Positions 46,466-56,291 of a stretch of 64,000 bases of DNA are shown here, piece by piece. Position numbers and translations under genes: made by a program. The DNA comes from Palleronia sediminis (GTDB taxonomy: Bacteria > Pseudomonadota > Alphaproteobacteria > Rhodobacterales > Rhodobacteraceae), in contig NZ_SNAA01000003.1 in the NCBI RefSeq assembly GCF_004358695.1, positions 178,751-242,750 on the forward strand, given 5' to 3'. Every line of letters starts with the position of its first letter. Positions within the stretch are counted from its first letter, which is position 1. The notes beneath the pieces are model-generated. The model saw only the letters and a program-made list of their open reading frames with translations, was not told the origin of the DNA and did not search any database.

Positions 46466-47665
46466 CTAGGCCGCGCGGGCGGCGATGGCGGTGCCCGCCG
46501 CCCAGCCCGACGACCACGCCCATTGGAAATTGTAGCCCCCGAGCCAGCCGGTCACGTCCACCGCCTCGCCGATGGCGTAGAGACCGGGGCAGGCGCGGGC
46601 CTCCATCGTCTTGCTCGACAGTCCGTCGGTGTCGATCCCGCCCAGCGTGACCTCGGCCGTGCGGTAGCCTTCGGTGCCGGCGGGGGTCAGCCGCCAGTCG
46701 CGGAACCGCGCGACCAGCGCCTCGAGCGCGGCATCGGCGCAATCGCCCACCCGCGCGGCCACCTCGCCCGCGCGCGCCGCGATCAGGCGCTGGGGCAAGT
46801 GTTCGGACAGGATGGTGGCGGGCGCGCGCCGCCCCGCCGAGGCGCGCGCCGCGCGCAGCGCCGGCAAGAGCCGCCCCTCGGGGTCGAGATCGACCGTGAT
46901 CTCGGCGCCCTCGTGCCAATAGGAGCTGGCCTGCAACACCGCCGGGCCGGAGAGCCCCCGGTGGGTGAAAAGCAGCGCCTCGTCGAACCCGGCGCCGTTC
47001 GTCGTCACCCGCGCGGGCGCCGCCACCCCCGAAAGCGCCGCGAGCCCCTCGAGCACGGCGCCGGTGAAAGTCAGCGGCACCAGCCCCGGCCGCGTCTCGC
47101 CCACGCCCAGCCCGAATTGCCGCGCGATCCGGTAGGCGAGCCCCGTCGCCCCCATTTTGGGGATCGACAGCCCGCCCGTGGCCAGCACCAGCGCCGGCGC
47201 CTCGACCCGCTCGCGCCGGCCCTCGCGTTCGAGCGTCACGCCGAAGAGGCCGTCGGCATGGTCGACCCCGATCACCTCGGTGCTGAGGCGCAGCTCGGCC
47301 CCGGCCGCCGCCATCTCGTCGCGCAGCATCGTCACGATGGCGGTCGCGCGCCCGTCGCAAAAGAGCTGGCCCAGCGTCTTTTCGTGCCACGCGATGCCGT
47401 GGCGGTCGACGAGCTCGATGAAATCCCACTGGGTATAGCGCGAGAGCGCTGATTTGCAGAAATGCGGATTGGCGGAGAGGAACCGCTCGGGGGTGCAGCC
47501 GAGATTGGTGAAGTTGCACCGCCCCCCGCCCGAGATGCGTATCTTTTCGCCCGGCGCGCGGGCGTGGTCCACGACCAGCGTGCCGGGGCCGGCATGGGCG
47601 GCGCACATCATGCCCGCCGCGCCCGCGCCCAGCACCACGGCGCGATATGTCCGGGGGGCTTCCAT
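46466..47665 (-). CDS. HI0933/BaiN-like NAD(P)/FAD-dependent oxidoreductase, opposite strand within dcw
   Basis: A 399-residue flavoprotein of the HI0933/YhiN family. The FAD loop is VLGAGAAGMMCAAHAG, followed by GEKIRISGGGRCNFTN, the family hallmark. Later segments are ALVLATGGLSIPKMGATGLAYRIARQFG and the C-terminal GLYAIGEAVDVTGWLGGYNFQWAWSSGWAAG. The physiological substrate is not known for most members. It is the only minus-strand gene between mraZ and recN and separates murD from ftsW. The ATG at 47665 is the family start; the long upstream frame is antisense to ftsW. Confidence 0.92.
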   Translation of the reverse strand: MEAPRTYRAVVLGAGAAGMMCAAHAGPGTLVVDHARAPGEKIRISGGGRCNFTNLGCTPERFLSANPHFCKSALSRYTQWDFIELVDRHGIAWHEKTLGQLFCDGRATAIVTMLRDEMAAAGAELRLSTEVIGVDHADGLFGVTLEREGRRERVEAPALVLATGGLSIPKMGATGLAYRIARQFGLGVGETRPGLVPLTFTGAVLEGLAALSGVAAPARVTTNGAGFDEALLFTHRGLSGPAVLQASSYWHEGAEITVDLDPEGRLLPALRAARASAGRRAPATILSEHLPQRLIAARAGEVAARVGDCADAALEALVARFRDWRLTPAGTEGYRTAEVTLGGIDTDGLSSKTMEARACPGLYAIGEAVDVTGWLGGYNFQWAWSSGWAAGTAIAARAA

Positions 47666-47839
47666 GGCGGGCGGGTCTAGGGCCGGTCCCGCGTCGGGGC
47701 AAGGGCGTCTCGCGCGGGACACGCTCGGCGAGCGCCCGCGCAGGGGGGCCGAAAAATCTGGCCAGCCGGGCCGCGGCGCTGTAGCCTCGCGCGCAGACCC
47801 GGCAAACGGGCGGATCTCGAGACGAGGCGGCAGATATCC

Positions 47840-49006
47840 ATGACGGAAATGGTTCACGGCACCATCCCCGCGCGGGACGGCGATCCCATCCTTCCCCGCT
47901 GGTGGGGCACGCTCGACCGATGGACGCTGGGCTGCGTGCTCGCGCTTTTCGGTATCGGGCTGATGGTGGGCTTTGCCGCGTCGCCGCCGCTGGCCGAGCG
48001 CAACGGCCTGCCCAATTTCTACTTCGTCCAGCGCCAGGCGGTGTTCGGGCTGGCCGCGCTGGCGGTGATGGTCGTCATCACGATGATGTCGCCGCAGCTT
48101 GTCCGCCGCCTCGCGGTGATCGGCTTCCTGCTGTCCTTTGCGGCGCTGGTGGGCCTGCCTTTCGCGGGCACCGATTTCGGCAAGGGCGCGGTGCGGTGGT
48201 ATTCGCTGGGCTTCGGCTCGGTGCAGCCGTCGGAGTTTCTCAAGCCCGGTTTCGTCGTCGTCGCGGCCTGGATGATCTCGGCCAGTTTCGAGCCGGGAGG
48301 CCCTCCGGGGCGGCTGATGAGCCTCGCGATGACGCTGGTGATCGTGGGGTTCCTCGCGCTTCAGCCCGATTTCGGACAGGCCTGCCTCGTGCTGTTCGCC
48401 TGGGGGGTGATGTATTTCGTCGCCGGGGCGCCCATCGTGCTGCTGGCCGGTCTTGCCGGCGGGGTCGCGCTGATGGGCACGGTGGCCTATTCCAACTCCG
48501 AGCATTTCGCCCGCCGCATCGACGGCTTTCTCAGCCCCGATGTCGATCCGCGCACGCAGCTCGGCTATGCCACCAATGCGATCCAGGAGGGCGGGTTCTT
48601 TGGCGTGGGCGTGGGCGAGGGTCAGGTGAAATGGTCGCTGCCCGACGCGCATACCGATTTCATCATCGCCGTGGCGGCCGAGGAATACGGGCTGCTCCTG
48701 GTGCTGGCGATCCTCGGCCTCTATGCGGTGGTGCTGGTGCGCAGCCTGATGCGGCTGGTGCGCGAGCGCGATCCCTTCATCCGGCTGGCCGGCACGGGGC
48801 TGGCCTGCGCGGTGGCCGTTCAGGCGATGGTCAACATGGGCGTCGCGGTCCGGCTGCTGCCCGCCAAGGGCATGACGCTGCCCTTCGTGAGCTATGGCGG
48901 CTCGTCCGTGATCGCGACCGGGATTGCCATGGGGATGCTGATGGCGTTTACCCGGACGCGGCCGCAGGGCCAGATCGGCGACGTGCTGATCGGGCGTCGC
49001 CGCTGA
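47840..49006 (+). CDS. ftsW: septal peptidoglycan glycosyltransferase FtsW
   Basis: A 388-residue SEDS-family membrane enzyme that polymerises lipid II at the septum with FtsI. About ten spans are visible. Family segments are RWYSLGFGSVQPSEFLKPGFVVVAAWM, LQPDFGQACLV, GEGQVKWSLPDAHTDFIIAVAAEEYGLL and PAKGMTLPFVSYGGSSVIATGIAMGMLMAF. The start is the ATG at 47840; it lies 174 bp from the divergent oxidoreductase gene, so it must have its own promoter or read-through from murD past an antisense gene. Confidence 0.96.
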   Translation: MTEMVHGTIPARDGDPILPRWWGTLDRWTLGCVLALFGIGLMVGFAASPPLAERNGLPNFYFVQRQAVFGLAALAVMVVITMMSPQLVRRLAVIGFLLSFAALVGLPFAGTDFGKGAVRWYSLGFGSVQPSEFLKPGFVVVAAWMISASFEPGGPPGRLMSLAMTLVIVGFLALQPDFGQACLVLFAWGVMYFVAGAPIVLLAGLAGGVALMGTVAYSNSEHFARRIDGFLSPDVDPRTQLGYATNAIQEGGFFGVGVGEGQVKWSLPDAHTDFIIAVAAEEYGLLLVLAILGLYAVVLVRSLMRLVRERDPFIRLAGTGLACAVAVQAMVNMGVAVRLLPAKGMTLPFVSYGGSSVIATGIAMGMLMAFTRTRPQGQIGDVLIGRRR

Positions 49007-49023
49007 GGCGGGCCGGTCGACAT

Positions 49024-49046
49024 GAGTATTTCGGGAAACAGAGAAG
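49024..49046 (+). repeat. dispersed 23-bp intergenic element, copy 6 (inside dcw cluster)
   Basis: GAGTATTT, then CG, then GGAAACAGAGAAG, identical to copies 1 and 5. It begins 18 bases after the ftsW stop. A GTCGAC palindrome lies just before it. The remaining 66 bases to murG show no gene. Confidence 0.85.
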
Positions 49047-49112
49047 CCCAGTGACCGCAGCCGCAACGCATCCTTCACCGGCCGGGAGGCCGGATCGCCG
49101 GGGGCCCGCGGC

Positions 49113-50207
49113 ATGAGCGCGCCCCTGTGCCTGATCGCGGCGGGCGGCACCGGCGGCCACATGTTTCCCGCGCAGGCCCTGGCCGAGCAGATGCTGGAGC
49201 GCGGCTGGCGGGTGCGGCTCTCGACCGATGCGCGCGGCGCGCGCTATACCGGCGGCTTTCCCGAGGATGTCGCGATAGAGGAGCTGTCCTCGGCCACTTT
49301 CGCGCGGGGCGGGGCGCTGGCGCGCGCGGCGGTGCCGTTCCGCATCGCGGGCGGCGTGGCGCAGGCCGTGGCGCGGATGCGCCGGTCGCGCCCGGCGGTG
49401 GTGGTGGGGTTCGGCGGCTATCCGACGATCCCCGCGCTGTCGGCGGCGACGATCCTGCGCCGGCCGCGGATGATCCACGAACAGAACGGGGTGCTCGGCC
49501 GGGTCAACCGGCTGTTTGCGCGCCGCGTCGACATGGTGGCCTGCGGGACATGGCCCACCGCGCTGCCCGAAGGCGTCGAGGCCGTCCATACCGGCAACCC
49601 GGTGCGCGCGGCGGTGCGCGCGCGGGCGGGGGCGGGCTATATCCCGCCGGGCGACTACCCGATGTCGATCCTCGTGATCGGCGGCAGCCAGGGCGCGCGC
49701 ATCCTGTCGGACGTGGTGCCCGCGGCGTTGGCCGCGCTGCCCGAGCCGCTGCGCGGCAACCTGCGCATCGCCCAGCAGGCGCGGGGCGAGGATGCCGAGC
49801 GGGTCGCGGCGTTCTATGCCGAGGCGGGCATGGTGGCCGAGGTCGCGCCCTTTTTCGACGACGTGCCCGCCCGGATGGCCGAGGCGCAGCTTGTCGTGTC
49901 GCGCGCCGGCGCCTCGTCGGTGGCCGATATCGCCGCCATCGGGCGGCCCTCGGTGCTGGTGCCCTATGCCGCGGCCGCCCAGGACCACCAGAGCGCCAAT
50001 GCCCGCGCCCTGGCCGAGGCCGAGGCCGCCGTCGTCATCCCCGAAGCGAAATTCACCGCGCCGGTCCTGACCGCCAATGTCGAGGCGATCCTCGGCCAGC
50101 CCGAGGCGGCGGCGCACATGTCGCGCCGCGCCCTTGCGCTGGGGCGGCCCGATGCCGCGCGCGACCTGGCCGATCTGGCCGAGGACCTGGCCGGATCGGC
50201 CGCGTAA
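49113..50207 (+). CDS. murG: UDP-GlcNAc:lipid I N-acetylglucosaminyltransferase
   Basis: A 364-residue membrane-associated GT-B enzyme that makes lipid II. Signatures are [19 protein letters not shown] at the N-terminus, [28 protein letters not shown] and, in the UDP-GlcNAc domain, [19 protein letters not shown] and [24 protein letters not shown]. Length is normal. Confidence 0.96.
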   Translation: MSAPLCLIAAGGTGGHMFPAQALAEQMLERGWRVRLSTDARGARYTGGFPEDVAIEELSSATFARGGALARAAVPFRIAGGVAQAVARMRRSRPAVVVGFGGYPTIPALSAATILRRPRMIHEQNGVLGRVNRLFARRVDMVACGTWPTALPEGVEAVHTGNPVRAAVRARAGAGYIPPGDYPMSILVIGGSQGARILSDVVPAALAALPEPLRGNLRIAQQARGEDAERVAAFYAEAGMVAEVAPFFDDVPARMAEAQLVVSRAGASSVADIAAIGRPSVLVPYAAAAQDHQSANARALAEAEAAVVIPEAKFTAPVLTANVEAILGQPEAAAHMSRRALALGRPDAARDLADLAEDLAGSAA

Positions 50208-50223
50208 TTCCAGGAGTTTCCGC

Positions 50224-51666
50224 GTGAAAGACAGCTCTCCCACCGACAGGACCGCCATGCTGGCCCAGACCCGACCGACCAAGCTGCCCAGCGAGACGGG
50301 CCCCATCCATTTCGTCGGCATCGGCGGCATCGGCATGTCGGGCATCGCCGAGATGCTGCTGGCGCATGGCTACCGGGTGCAGGGCTCGGATCTTGTCGCG
50401 GGCAAGCTCACCCAGCGGCTCGAGACGCTGGGCGCCGAGGTGTTCGAGGGCCAGCGGGCCGAGAATCTCGACGGCGCCTCGGTGGTCGTGATCTCGTCGG
50501 CGATCAAGCCCGGCAATCCCGAGCTCGACGCCGCCCGCGCGCGCGGCCTGCCGGTGGTGCGCCGCGCCGACATGCTGGCCGAGCTGATGCGGTTGAAATC
50601 CAACATCGCCGTCGCCGGCACCCACGGCAAGACCACGACGACGACGATGGTCGCGGCGCTGCTCGACGAGGGCGGGCTCGACCCCACGGTGGTCAATGGC
50701 GGCGTCATCCACGCCTATGGCTCGAACGCGCGCATGGGGCAGGGCGAGTGGATGGTGGTCGAAGCCGACGAGAGCGACGGCACCTTCAACCGCCTGCCCG
50801 CGACCATCGCCATCGTGACCAATATCGACCCCGAGCACATGGAGCACTGGGGCGATTTCGACCGGCTGCGCCAGGGCTTCACCGAGTTCGTGTCGAACAT
50901 CCCCTTTTACGGGCTCGCCGTGTGCTGCACCGATCACCCCGAGGTGCAGGCGCTGGTCGGGCGCGTCACCGATCGCCGGGTCGTCACCTTCGGGCTGAAC
51001 GCGCAGGCCGACGTGCGCGCGGCGAACCTGCGCTACGAGGGGGGCGTGGCGCATTTCGATATTGTGCTGGGCCCCGAGGGCGTGACCGTCGAGGGCTGTT
51101 CGCTGCCGATGCCGGGCGATCACAACGTCACCAACGCGCTCGCCGCCGTCGCGGTGGCGCGGCATCTCGGGATGGAGCCCGACGAGATCCGCCGCGCGCT
51201 GGCCCGGTTCGGCGGGGTCAACCGCCGCTTTACCCGCGTGGGCACCTGGAACGGCGCGACGATCGTCGACGATTACGGGCACCACCCGGTCGAGATCGCG
51301 GCCGTGCTGCGCGCCGCGCGCCAGTCCTGCACCGGGCGCGTCATCGCCATCCACCAGCCGCACCGCTATTCGCGCCTTTCGGCGCTGTTCGAGGATTTCT
51401 GCGGCTGTTTCAACGAGGCCGATATCGTCGCCATCACCGATGTCTATGCCGCGGGCGAGGAGCCGATCGCGGGCGCCACGCGCGACGATCTCGTGGCGGG
51501 CCTGCGCGCGCGCGGGCATCGCGACGCGCGCGCCATCGGGGGGGCCGCGGATCTCGCCGCGCTGGTCCGGGCCGAGGCGCAGCCGGGCGATATCGTGATG
51601 TGTCTCGGCGCGGGCACGATCAGCGCCTGGGCCAACGCGCTGCCCGAGGCGCTGGAGGCGCAATGA
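50224..51666 (+). CDS. murC: UDP-MurNAc:L-alanine ligase
   Basis: A 480-residue Mur ligase that starts the stem peptide. It has [21 protein letters not shown] loop [25 protein letters not shown] and [15 protein letters not shown] use the GTG at 50224, which has AGGAG seven bases upstream. An ATG at 50260 would give an N-terminus closer to relatives, so the first 12 residues are uncertain. It overlaps the DUF2484 gene (ATGA). Confidence 0.94.
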   Translation: MKDSSPTDRTAMLAQTRPTKLPSETGPIHFVGIGGIGMSGIAEMLLAHGYRVQGSDLVAGKLTQRLETLGAEVFEGQRAENLDGASVVVISSAIKPGNPELDAARARGLPVVRRADMLAELMRLKSNIAVAGTHGKTTTTTMVAALLDEGGLDPTVVNGGVIHAYGSNARMGQGEWMVVEADESDGTFNRLPATIAIVTNIDPEHMEHWGDFDRLRQGFTEFVSNIPFYGLAVCCTDHPEVQALVGRVTDRRVVTFGLNAQADVRAANLRYEGGVAHFDIVLGPEGVTVEGCSLPMPGDHNVTNALAAVAVARHLGMEPDEIRRALARFGGVNRRFTRVGTWNGATIVDDYGHHPVEIAAVLRAARQSCTGRVIAIHQPHRYSRLSALFEDFCGCFNEADIVAITDVYAAGEEPIAGATRDDLVAGLRARGHRDARAIGGAADLAALVRAEAQPGDIVMCLGAGTISAWANALPEALEAQ

Positions 51667-51929
51667 GCTGGGCCCTGATCGCCGCGCTGATCTGGCTGGT
51701 GGCCGGCAACCTCGCGGGGATGCTGCCCTCGCGGCGGGGGCATTGGCCGGCGGCGGCGCTGCTGATCGCCACGGGCATCCCCATCGTCATCGCCGTCGCC
51801 CGGATCGAGGGGATCTGGGTCGGCGTGCTCGTCGCCGTCGCGGGGCTGTCGATCCTGCGCTTTCCCGCGATGCTGGTCGCCCGGCGGCTCTACGGGCGGG
51901 CGTCGGCGCGCAGGGGGGACCGGTCATGA
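51663..51929 (+). CDS. DUF2484 small membrane protein
   Basis: An 88-residue protein with two to three hydrophobic segments ([64 protein letters not shown]). DUF2484 proteins occur between murC and murB in Rhodobacterales dcw clusters, as here. The start overlaps the murC stop and the stop overlaps the murB start. Role unknown; the fixed position suggests a link to cell-wall synthesis. Confidence 0.85.
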   Translation: MSWALIAALIWLVAGNLAGMLPSRRGHWPAAALLIATGIPIVIAVARIEGIWVGVLVAVAGLSILRFPAMLVARRLYGRASARRGDRS

Positions 51930-52873
51930 CCGCGATGCCCGAGGTGCGCGGGCGGCTGTCGCAGGGGCGCGACCTGTCGGGGCTGACATGGCTGCGCGTG
52001 GGCGGTCCGGCCGACTGGTTCTTCATGCCCGCCGATACCGACGACCTGGCCGCGTTCCTCGCGGCGCTCGATCCCGCGATCCCGGTCTTTCCGATGGGGG
52101 TCGGCTCGAACCTGATCGTGCGCGACGGGGGCATCCGCGGCGTGGTGATCCGGCTCGGCCGCCCCTTCATGGAGATCTCGGTCGAGGGCGACACCGTCAC
52201 CGCCGGGGCCGCCGCGCTCGACGCGCATGTGGCGCGCCGCGCGGCCGAGGCGGGGCGCGACCTGACCTTTCTGCGCACCATTCCGGGCAGCATCGGCGGC
52301 GCGGTGCGGATGAACGCGGGCTGCTACGGCACCTATGTCGCCGACCGCCTGCACGAGGTCGAGGCGGTGACGCGCGGGGGCGAGCGGGTCACGCTGCCCG
52401 CGGCCGAGCTTGGTCTGGGCTATCGCCGCAGCGCCCTGCCCGAGGGCTGGGTGCTCACGCGCGCGCGGTTCACCGCGCCGCCGGGCGACCCGGAGGCGTT
52501 GGCCGCGCTGATGGAGGACCAGCTTGCCCGCCGCGACGCGACCCAGCCCACCAAGGAGCGCACGGCCGGTTCGACCTTTCGCAACCCCGCCGGGCATTCC
52601 TCGACCGGGCGGGCCGACGACACCCACGAGCTCAAGGCGTGGTCGCTGATCGACGCGGCCGGGCTGCGCGGCTATCGCCATGGCGGGGCGCAGATGTCGG
52701 AAAAGCATCCGAACTTCCTGCTGAACGCGGGTGGCGCCACGGCCACGGAGCTCGAGGCATTGGGCGAGCTGGTGCGAGAAAGGGTGTTTCAAAGCAGCGG
52801 CCTTAGGCTAGAATGGGAAGTGTTGCGCGTGGGCGATCCGCTGCCGCGCGACACCGACGATCCGGCCCCCTGA
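51926..52873 (+). CDS. murB: UDP-N-acetylenolpyruvoylglucosamine reductase
   Basis: A 315-residue flavoenzyme that reduces enolpyruvyl-UDP-GlcNAc to UDP-MurNAc with NADPH. It shows [39 protein letters not shown] (FAD contact), GIPGS-like [17 protein letters not shown], and TAGSTFRNP with the catalytic serine. The C-terminal [22 protein letters not shown] is typical. It is of the shorter type II form. Confidence 0.96.
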   Translation: MTAMPEVRGRLSQGRDLSGLTWLRVGGPADWFFMPADTDDLAAFLAALDPAIPVFPMGVGSNLIVRDGGIRGVVIRLGRPFMEISVEGDTVTAGAAALDAHVARRAAEAGRDLTFLRTIPGSIGGAVRMNAGCYGTYVADRLHEVEAVTRGGERVTLPAAELGLGYRRSALPEGWVLTRARFTAPPGDPEALAALMEDQLARRDATQPTKERTAGSTFRNPAGHSSTGRADDTHELKAWSLIDAAGLRGYRHGGAQMSEKHPNFLLNAGGATATELEALGELVRERVFQSSGLRLEWEVLRVGDPLPRDTDDPAP

Positions 52874-52975
52874 GGGGCCGGGTGCCGACCGCGCGCAAAG
52901 ACGCGCGGCGCATGGCCCGCGCAAGACGGGCCGAACAAGGTTAACGGCCCGCGCAGAACGGGCCAGGGGGCACGA

Positions 52976-53896
52976 GTGGGCATGTCGAGCAGGACATCCC
53001 CCAAGGTTGCAATGATGATGGGTGGCCCCTCGGCCGAGCGCGAGGTGTCCCTGTCCTCGGGCCGCGAATGCGCGGCCGCCTTGCGGGGCGAAGGATATGA
53101 CGTGACCGAGATCGACGCCGGCGCCGATCTGTGCGACCGGCTGCGCGACGCCGCGCCCGACGTGGTGTTCAACGCCCTGCATGGCCGCTGGGGCGAGGAC
53201 GGGTGCGTGCAGGGGATGCTCGAATGGATGGGGCTCGCCTATACCCATTCCGGCGTCGCCGCCTCGGCGGTCGCCATGGACAAGGAACGCGCCAAGGCCG
53301 CCTTTCGCGCGGCCGGGCTGCCGGTCGCCGAAAGCCGCGTCTCGACCCGCGACGCGGTGATGGCGGGCCATGTCCTGCCGCCCCCCTATGTCGTCAAACC
53401 CGTGGCCGAGGGGTCGTCCGTCGGCGTCTATCTCGTGGCCGAGGGCGCGAACACGCCGCCCTTCATCGACCCCGCGCTCGAGGTGCCGCTGATGGTCGAG
53501 GCCTTCGTGCCGGGGCGCGAGCTGACCGTGACCGTCATGGGCGACCGCGCGCTGGGCGTCACCGATATCGTGACGGCGGGGTGGTACGATTACGAGGCCA
53601 AGTACCGCACCGGCGGCTCGCGCCACGTCCTGCCCGCCGAGATCCCCGCCGCGATCGCCCATGCCTGCTGCGACATCGCGCGGGCCGCGCATGACGCGCT
53701 GGGCTGCCGGGGGGTAACGCGCTCGGATTTTCGCTGGGACGAGGCGCGCGGGCGAGACGGGCTGATCCTGCTCGAGATCAACACCCAGCCGGGGATGACG
53801 CCGACCTCGCTCAGCCCCGAACAGGCCGCCCATGCGGGCATCGGGTTCGGCGCCTTCTGCCGCTGGATCGTCGAGGATGCGTCATGCGGGCGCTGA
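52976..53896 (+). CDS. ddl: D-alanine--D-alanine ligase
   Basis: A 306-residue ATP-grasp enzyme that makes D-Ala-D-Ala for MurF. Signatures are [53 protein letters not shown] and [20 protein letters not shown]. The GTG at 52976 has an AGGGGG five bases upstream; the ATG two codons later is an alternative. The 102-bp gap from murB is among the larger ones in the cluster and could hold a promoter. Its end overlaps ftsQ by 13 bp. Confidence 0.95.
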   Translation: MGMSSRTSPKVAMMMGGPSAEREVSLSSGRECAAALRGEGYDVTEIDAGADLCDRLRDAAPDVVFNALHGRWGEDGCVQGMLEWMGLAYTHSGVAASAVAMDKERAKAAFRAAGLPVAESRVSTRDAVMAGHVLPPPYVVKPVAEGSSVGVYLVAEGANTPPFIDPALEVPLMVEAFVPGRELTVTVMGDRALGVTDIVTAGWYDYEAKYRTGGSRHVLPAEIPAAIAHACCDIARAAHDALGCRGVTRSDFRWDEARGRDGLILLEINTQPGMTPTSLSPEQAAHAGIGFGAFCRWIVEDASCGR

Positions 53897-54780
53897 TCCG
53901 GCGCCATGCCCGCGGCTTCGCGCCGCGCGCCGCCGATCCGGCGCCCTCGCGGCTGGCCTACCGGATGCAGCGGCTGGCGCTGACGCCCTCGGTGCGCCGC
54001 GGATTTACCCTGGGCGCGCCGATCTTTGCGGTGGCGATGATCCTGACCGCGACCTTCGCCGATCCCGACCGGCGCGCGGCGGTCGTGGCATGGGTGGGCG
54101 AGGCCAAGAGCCAGATCCTGCGCCGCGAGGAGTTCATGGTCCGTGCCGTGGCGGTCGACGGCGCCTCGGCGGGGCTTGCGCGCACGATCCGGGCGCAACT
54201 CCCATTCGAGCTGCCGCTGAGCTCGTTCGAGATCGACCTCGACGCGGTGCGCGACAAGCTCGCCAAGCTCGAGGCGGTGGCGCGGGTGGATCTGCGGGTG
54301 CGCTCGGGCGGGGTGCTTCAGATCGACGTGACCGAACGGGTGCCGGTGCTGGTCTGGCGCACCGCGGAGGGGCTGGCGCTGCTCGACGGCGAGGGACACC
54401 GCGCGGGCGGCATCGAGGCGCGCACCCTGCGCCCCGACCTGCCGCTCGTGGCCGGTCGCGGCGCCGACGCGCGCGTGGCCGAGGCGCTGGCGCTTTACGC
54501 AGCGGCGCGCCCGTTGCAGGGCGCGATCCGGGGCCTTCTGCGCGAGGGCGAGCGGCGCTGGACGCTGGTTCTGGACGGCGGGCAAAAGATCCTGCTGCCC
54601 GAAACCGATCCCGTCCCGGCGCTGGAACGGGTGATCGCCACCGACGAGGCCGAGGACCTGATGGCCCGCGACGTGGTGCTGGTGGACATGCGCAACGCGC
54701 GCCGAATGACCGTGCGCCTCGCCGAGGACAGCGCCCGCGACCTGCGCAAGATCAAATTGCTGGAATTGGGAGACGACTGA
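53884..54780 (+). CDS. ftsQ: cell division protein FtsQ
   Basis: A 298-residue bitopic division protein. A membrane segment near 44-58 ([16 protein letters not shown]) precedes a POTRA domain ([24 protein letters not shown]) and the FtsQ beta domain with [28 protein letters not shown]. It recruits FtsL and FtsB to the divisome. The ATG overlaps ddl in another frame. FtsA begins 3 bases after its stop. Confidence 0.93.
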   Translation: MRALIRRHARGFAPRAADPAPSRLAYRMQRLALTPSVRRGFTLGAPIFAVAMILTATFADPDRRAAVVAWVGEAKSQILRREEFMVRAVAVDGASAGLARTIRAQLPFELPLSSFEIDLDAVRDKLAKLEAVARVDLRVRSGGVLQIDVTERVPVLVWRTAEGLALLDGEGHRAGGIEARTLRPDLPLVAGRGADARVAEALALYAAARPLQGAIRGLLREGERRWTLVLDGGQKILLPETDPVPALERVIATDEAEDLMARDVVLVDMRNARRMTVRLAEDSARDLRKIKLLELGDD

Positions 54781-54783
54781 GGC

Positions 54784-56118
54784 ATGAGAGACCTGTACCA
54801 ATCCCAGCGCGCGATGCGCGCCATCCGCCAGACCGCGATGCAGCGCGGGGTGATCGCGGTGCTCGATATCGGCACCTCCAAGATCGCCTGCCTCGTGCTG
54901 CGCTTCGACGGCCCCGAGAGCATCGACAAGGCCGAGGGGATCAGCCCCATGGCCGGCGAAAGCGCGTTCCGCGTCATCGGCGCGGCCACGACGCGGTCGC
55001 GCGGGATGCGGTTCGGCGAGATCGACACGATGAACGAGACCGAGCGCGCGATCCGCACCGTGGTGCAGGCCGCGCAGAAGATGGCGCAGGTCCGCGTCGA
55101 TCACGTCATCGCGACGATCTCGGGCGGCGAGCCGCGCAGCTACGGGCTGGCCGGCGAGATCGAGCTCGACGGCGAGGCGGTCGACGAACAGGACGTGGCA
55201 CGCTGCCTCGCCTCGTGCGAGGTGCCCGACCTGGGGCCGGGGCGCGAGGTGCTGCATGCCCAGCCGGTGAACTTTGCGCTCGACCATCGCACGGGGATGA
55301 ACGATCCTCGCGGGCAGGTGGGCCAGGCGCTGTCTTGCGACATGCACCTGCTCAGCGTCGACAGCCGCGTGGTCGAGAACCTGATGCATTGCGTCAAGCG
55401 CTGCGACCTCGAACTCGCCGGCATCGCGAGCTCGGCCTATGTCGCCGGCAAGGCGAGCCTCGTCGAGGACGAGCAGGAACTGGGCGCGGCCTGCATCGAC
55501 ATGGGCGGCGGCACCACCTCGCTCTCGATCTTCTGGCGCAAGCACATGATCTATGCCGACAGCGTCGCGCTGGGCGGCGATCAGGTCACGTCGGACATCT
55601 CCAAGGGGTTGCAGGTGCCGCTGGCGGTCGCCGAACGGCTCAAGACGCTGCATGGCGGGGTCGTGGCCACGTCGCGCGACGACCGCGACATGATCGAGCT
55701 CGGCGGCGAAAGCGGCGACTGGGAACGCGACCGTCGCACCGTCAGCCGCGCCGAGCTCATCGGGATCATGCGCCCCCGCGTCGAGGAGATCCTCGAGGAT
55801 GTGCGCGTGCGGCTCGACGCGGCGGGGTTCGACGCGCTGCCGTCGCGGGCCATCGTGCTGACCGGCGGCGGAAGCTCGATCCCCGGTCTCGACCGCCTCG
55901 CGCCGCGCATCCTGGGCCAGCAGGTGCGCACCTCGCGCCCGATCCGCGTGGCCGGCCTGCCCGAACGCGCCACGGGCGCGGCTTTCGCGGCGACGGTGGG
56001 GCTGTGCCTTTTCGCGGCCAATCCGCAGGACGAGTTCTGGGATTTCGAGGTTCCCGTGGACCGCGGAAGCGCGCGGTCGCTGCGCATGGCGGTGCGCTGG
56101 TTCAAGGATAACTGGTGA
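54784..56118 (+). CDS. ftsA: cell division actin-like protein FtsA
   Basis: A 444-residue actin-like ATPase that tethers FtsZ to the membrane. Features are AVLDIGTSKIACLVL (phosphate 1), RVIGAATTRSRGMRFGEI in the 1C subdomain, CIDMGGGTTSLSIF (phosphate 2) and VLTGGGSSIPGLDRLAPRILG (adenosine). The C-terminus ends in an amphipathic helix SARSLRMAVRWFKDNW, the membrane-targeting sequence. Length is typical for alphaproteobacteria. Confidence 0.96.
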   Translation: MRDLYQSQRAMRAIRQTAMQRGVIAVLDIGTSKIACLVLRFDGPESIDKAEGISPMAGESAFRVIGAATTRSRGMRFGEIDTMNETERAIRTVVQAAQKMAQVRVDHVIATISGGEPRSYGLAGEIELDGEAVDEQDVARCLASCEVPDLGPGREVLHAQPVNFALDHRTGMNDPRGQVGQALSCDMHLLSVDSRVVENLMHCVKRCDLELAGIASSAYVAGKASLVEDEQELGAACIDMGGGTTSLSIFWRKHMIYADSVALGGDQVTSDISKGLQVPLAVAERLKTLHGGVVATSRDDRDMIELGGESGDWERDRRTVSRAELIGIMRPRVEEILEDVRVRLDAAGFDALPSRAIVLTGGGSSIPGLDRLAPRILGQQVRTSRPIRVAGLPERATGAAFAATVGLCLFAANPQDEFWDFEVPVDRGSARSLRMAVRWFKDNW

Positions 56119-56130
56119 TCGCGTGGCCCC

Positions 56131-56185
56131 GATTCGCCCCCCGATTCGCGGCACTGTGCGAATCAGGTCGCAATTATGCCGATTC
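56131..56185. promoter_or_regulatory. cluster of four GANTC methylation sites upstream of ftsZ
   Basis: GATTC at 56131-56135 and 56143-56147, GAATC at 56160-56164, GATTC at 56181-56185. GANTC is the site of the cell-cycle methyltransferase CcrM in alphaproteobacteria. Four sites in 55 bases of GC-rich DNA are far more than chance. In Caulobacter, ftsZ is a known CcrM/GcrA-dependent gene. The sequence downstream to 56291 should hold the ftsZ promoter. Confidence 0.6.
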
Positions 56186-56291
56186 CAAGGATTTCTTCGT
56201 GACGCGGGCAATCGTTTTGATTAGCGTTGTCTGAAAAGAGCAGGCGCAAAGCCCCGCGGCACAAGCGGGCCAAAAACAGGCGGACTATACG

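Noticed and set aside
56119-56291. CtrA full site (TTAA-N7-TTAA) in the ftsZ promoter
   Set aside because: No such pair is present; only GANTC sites stand out.
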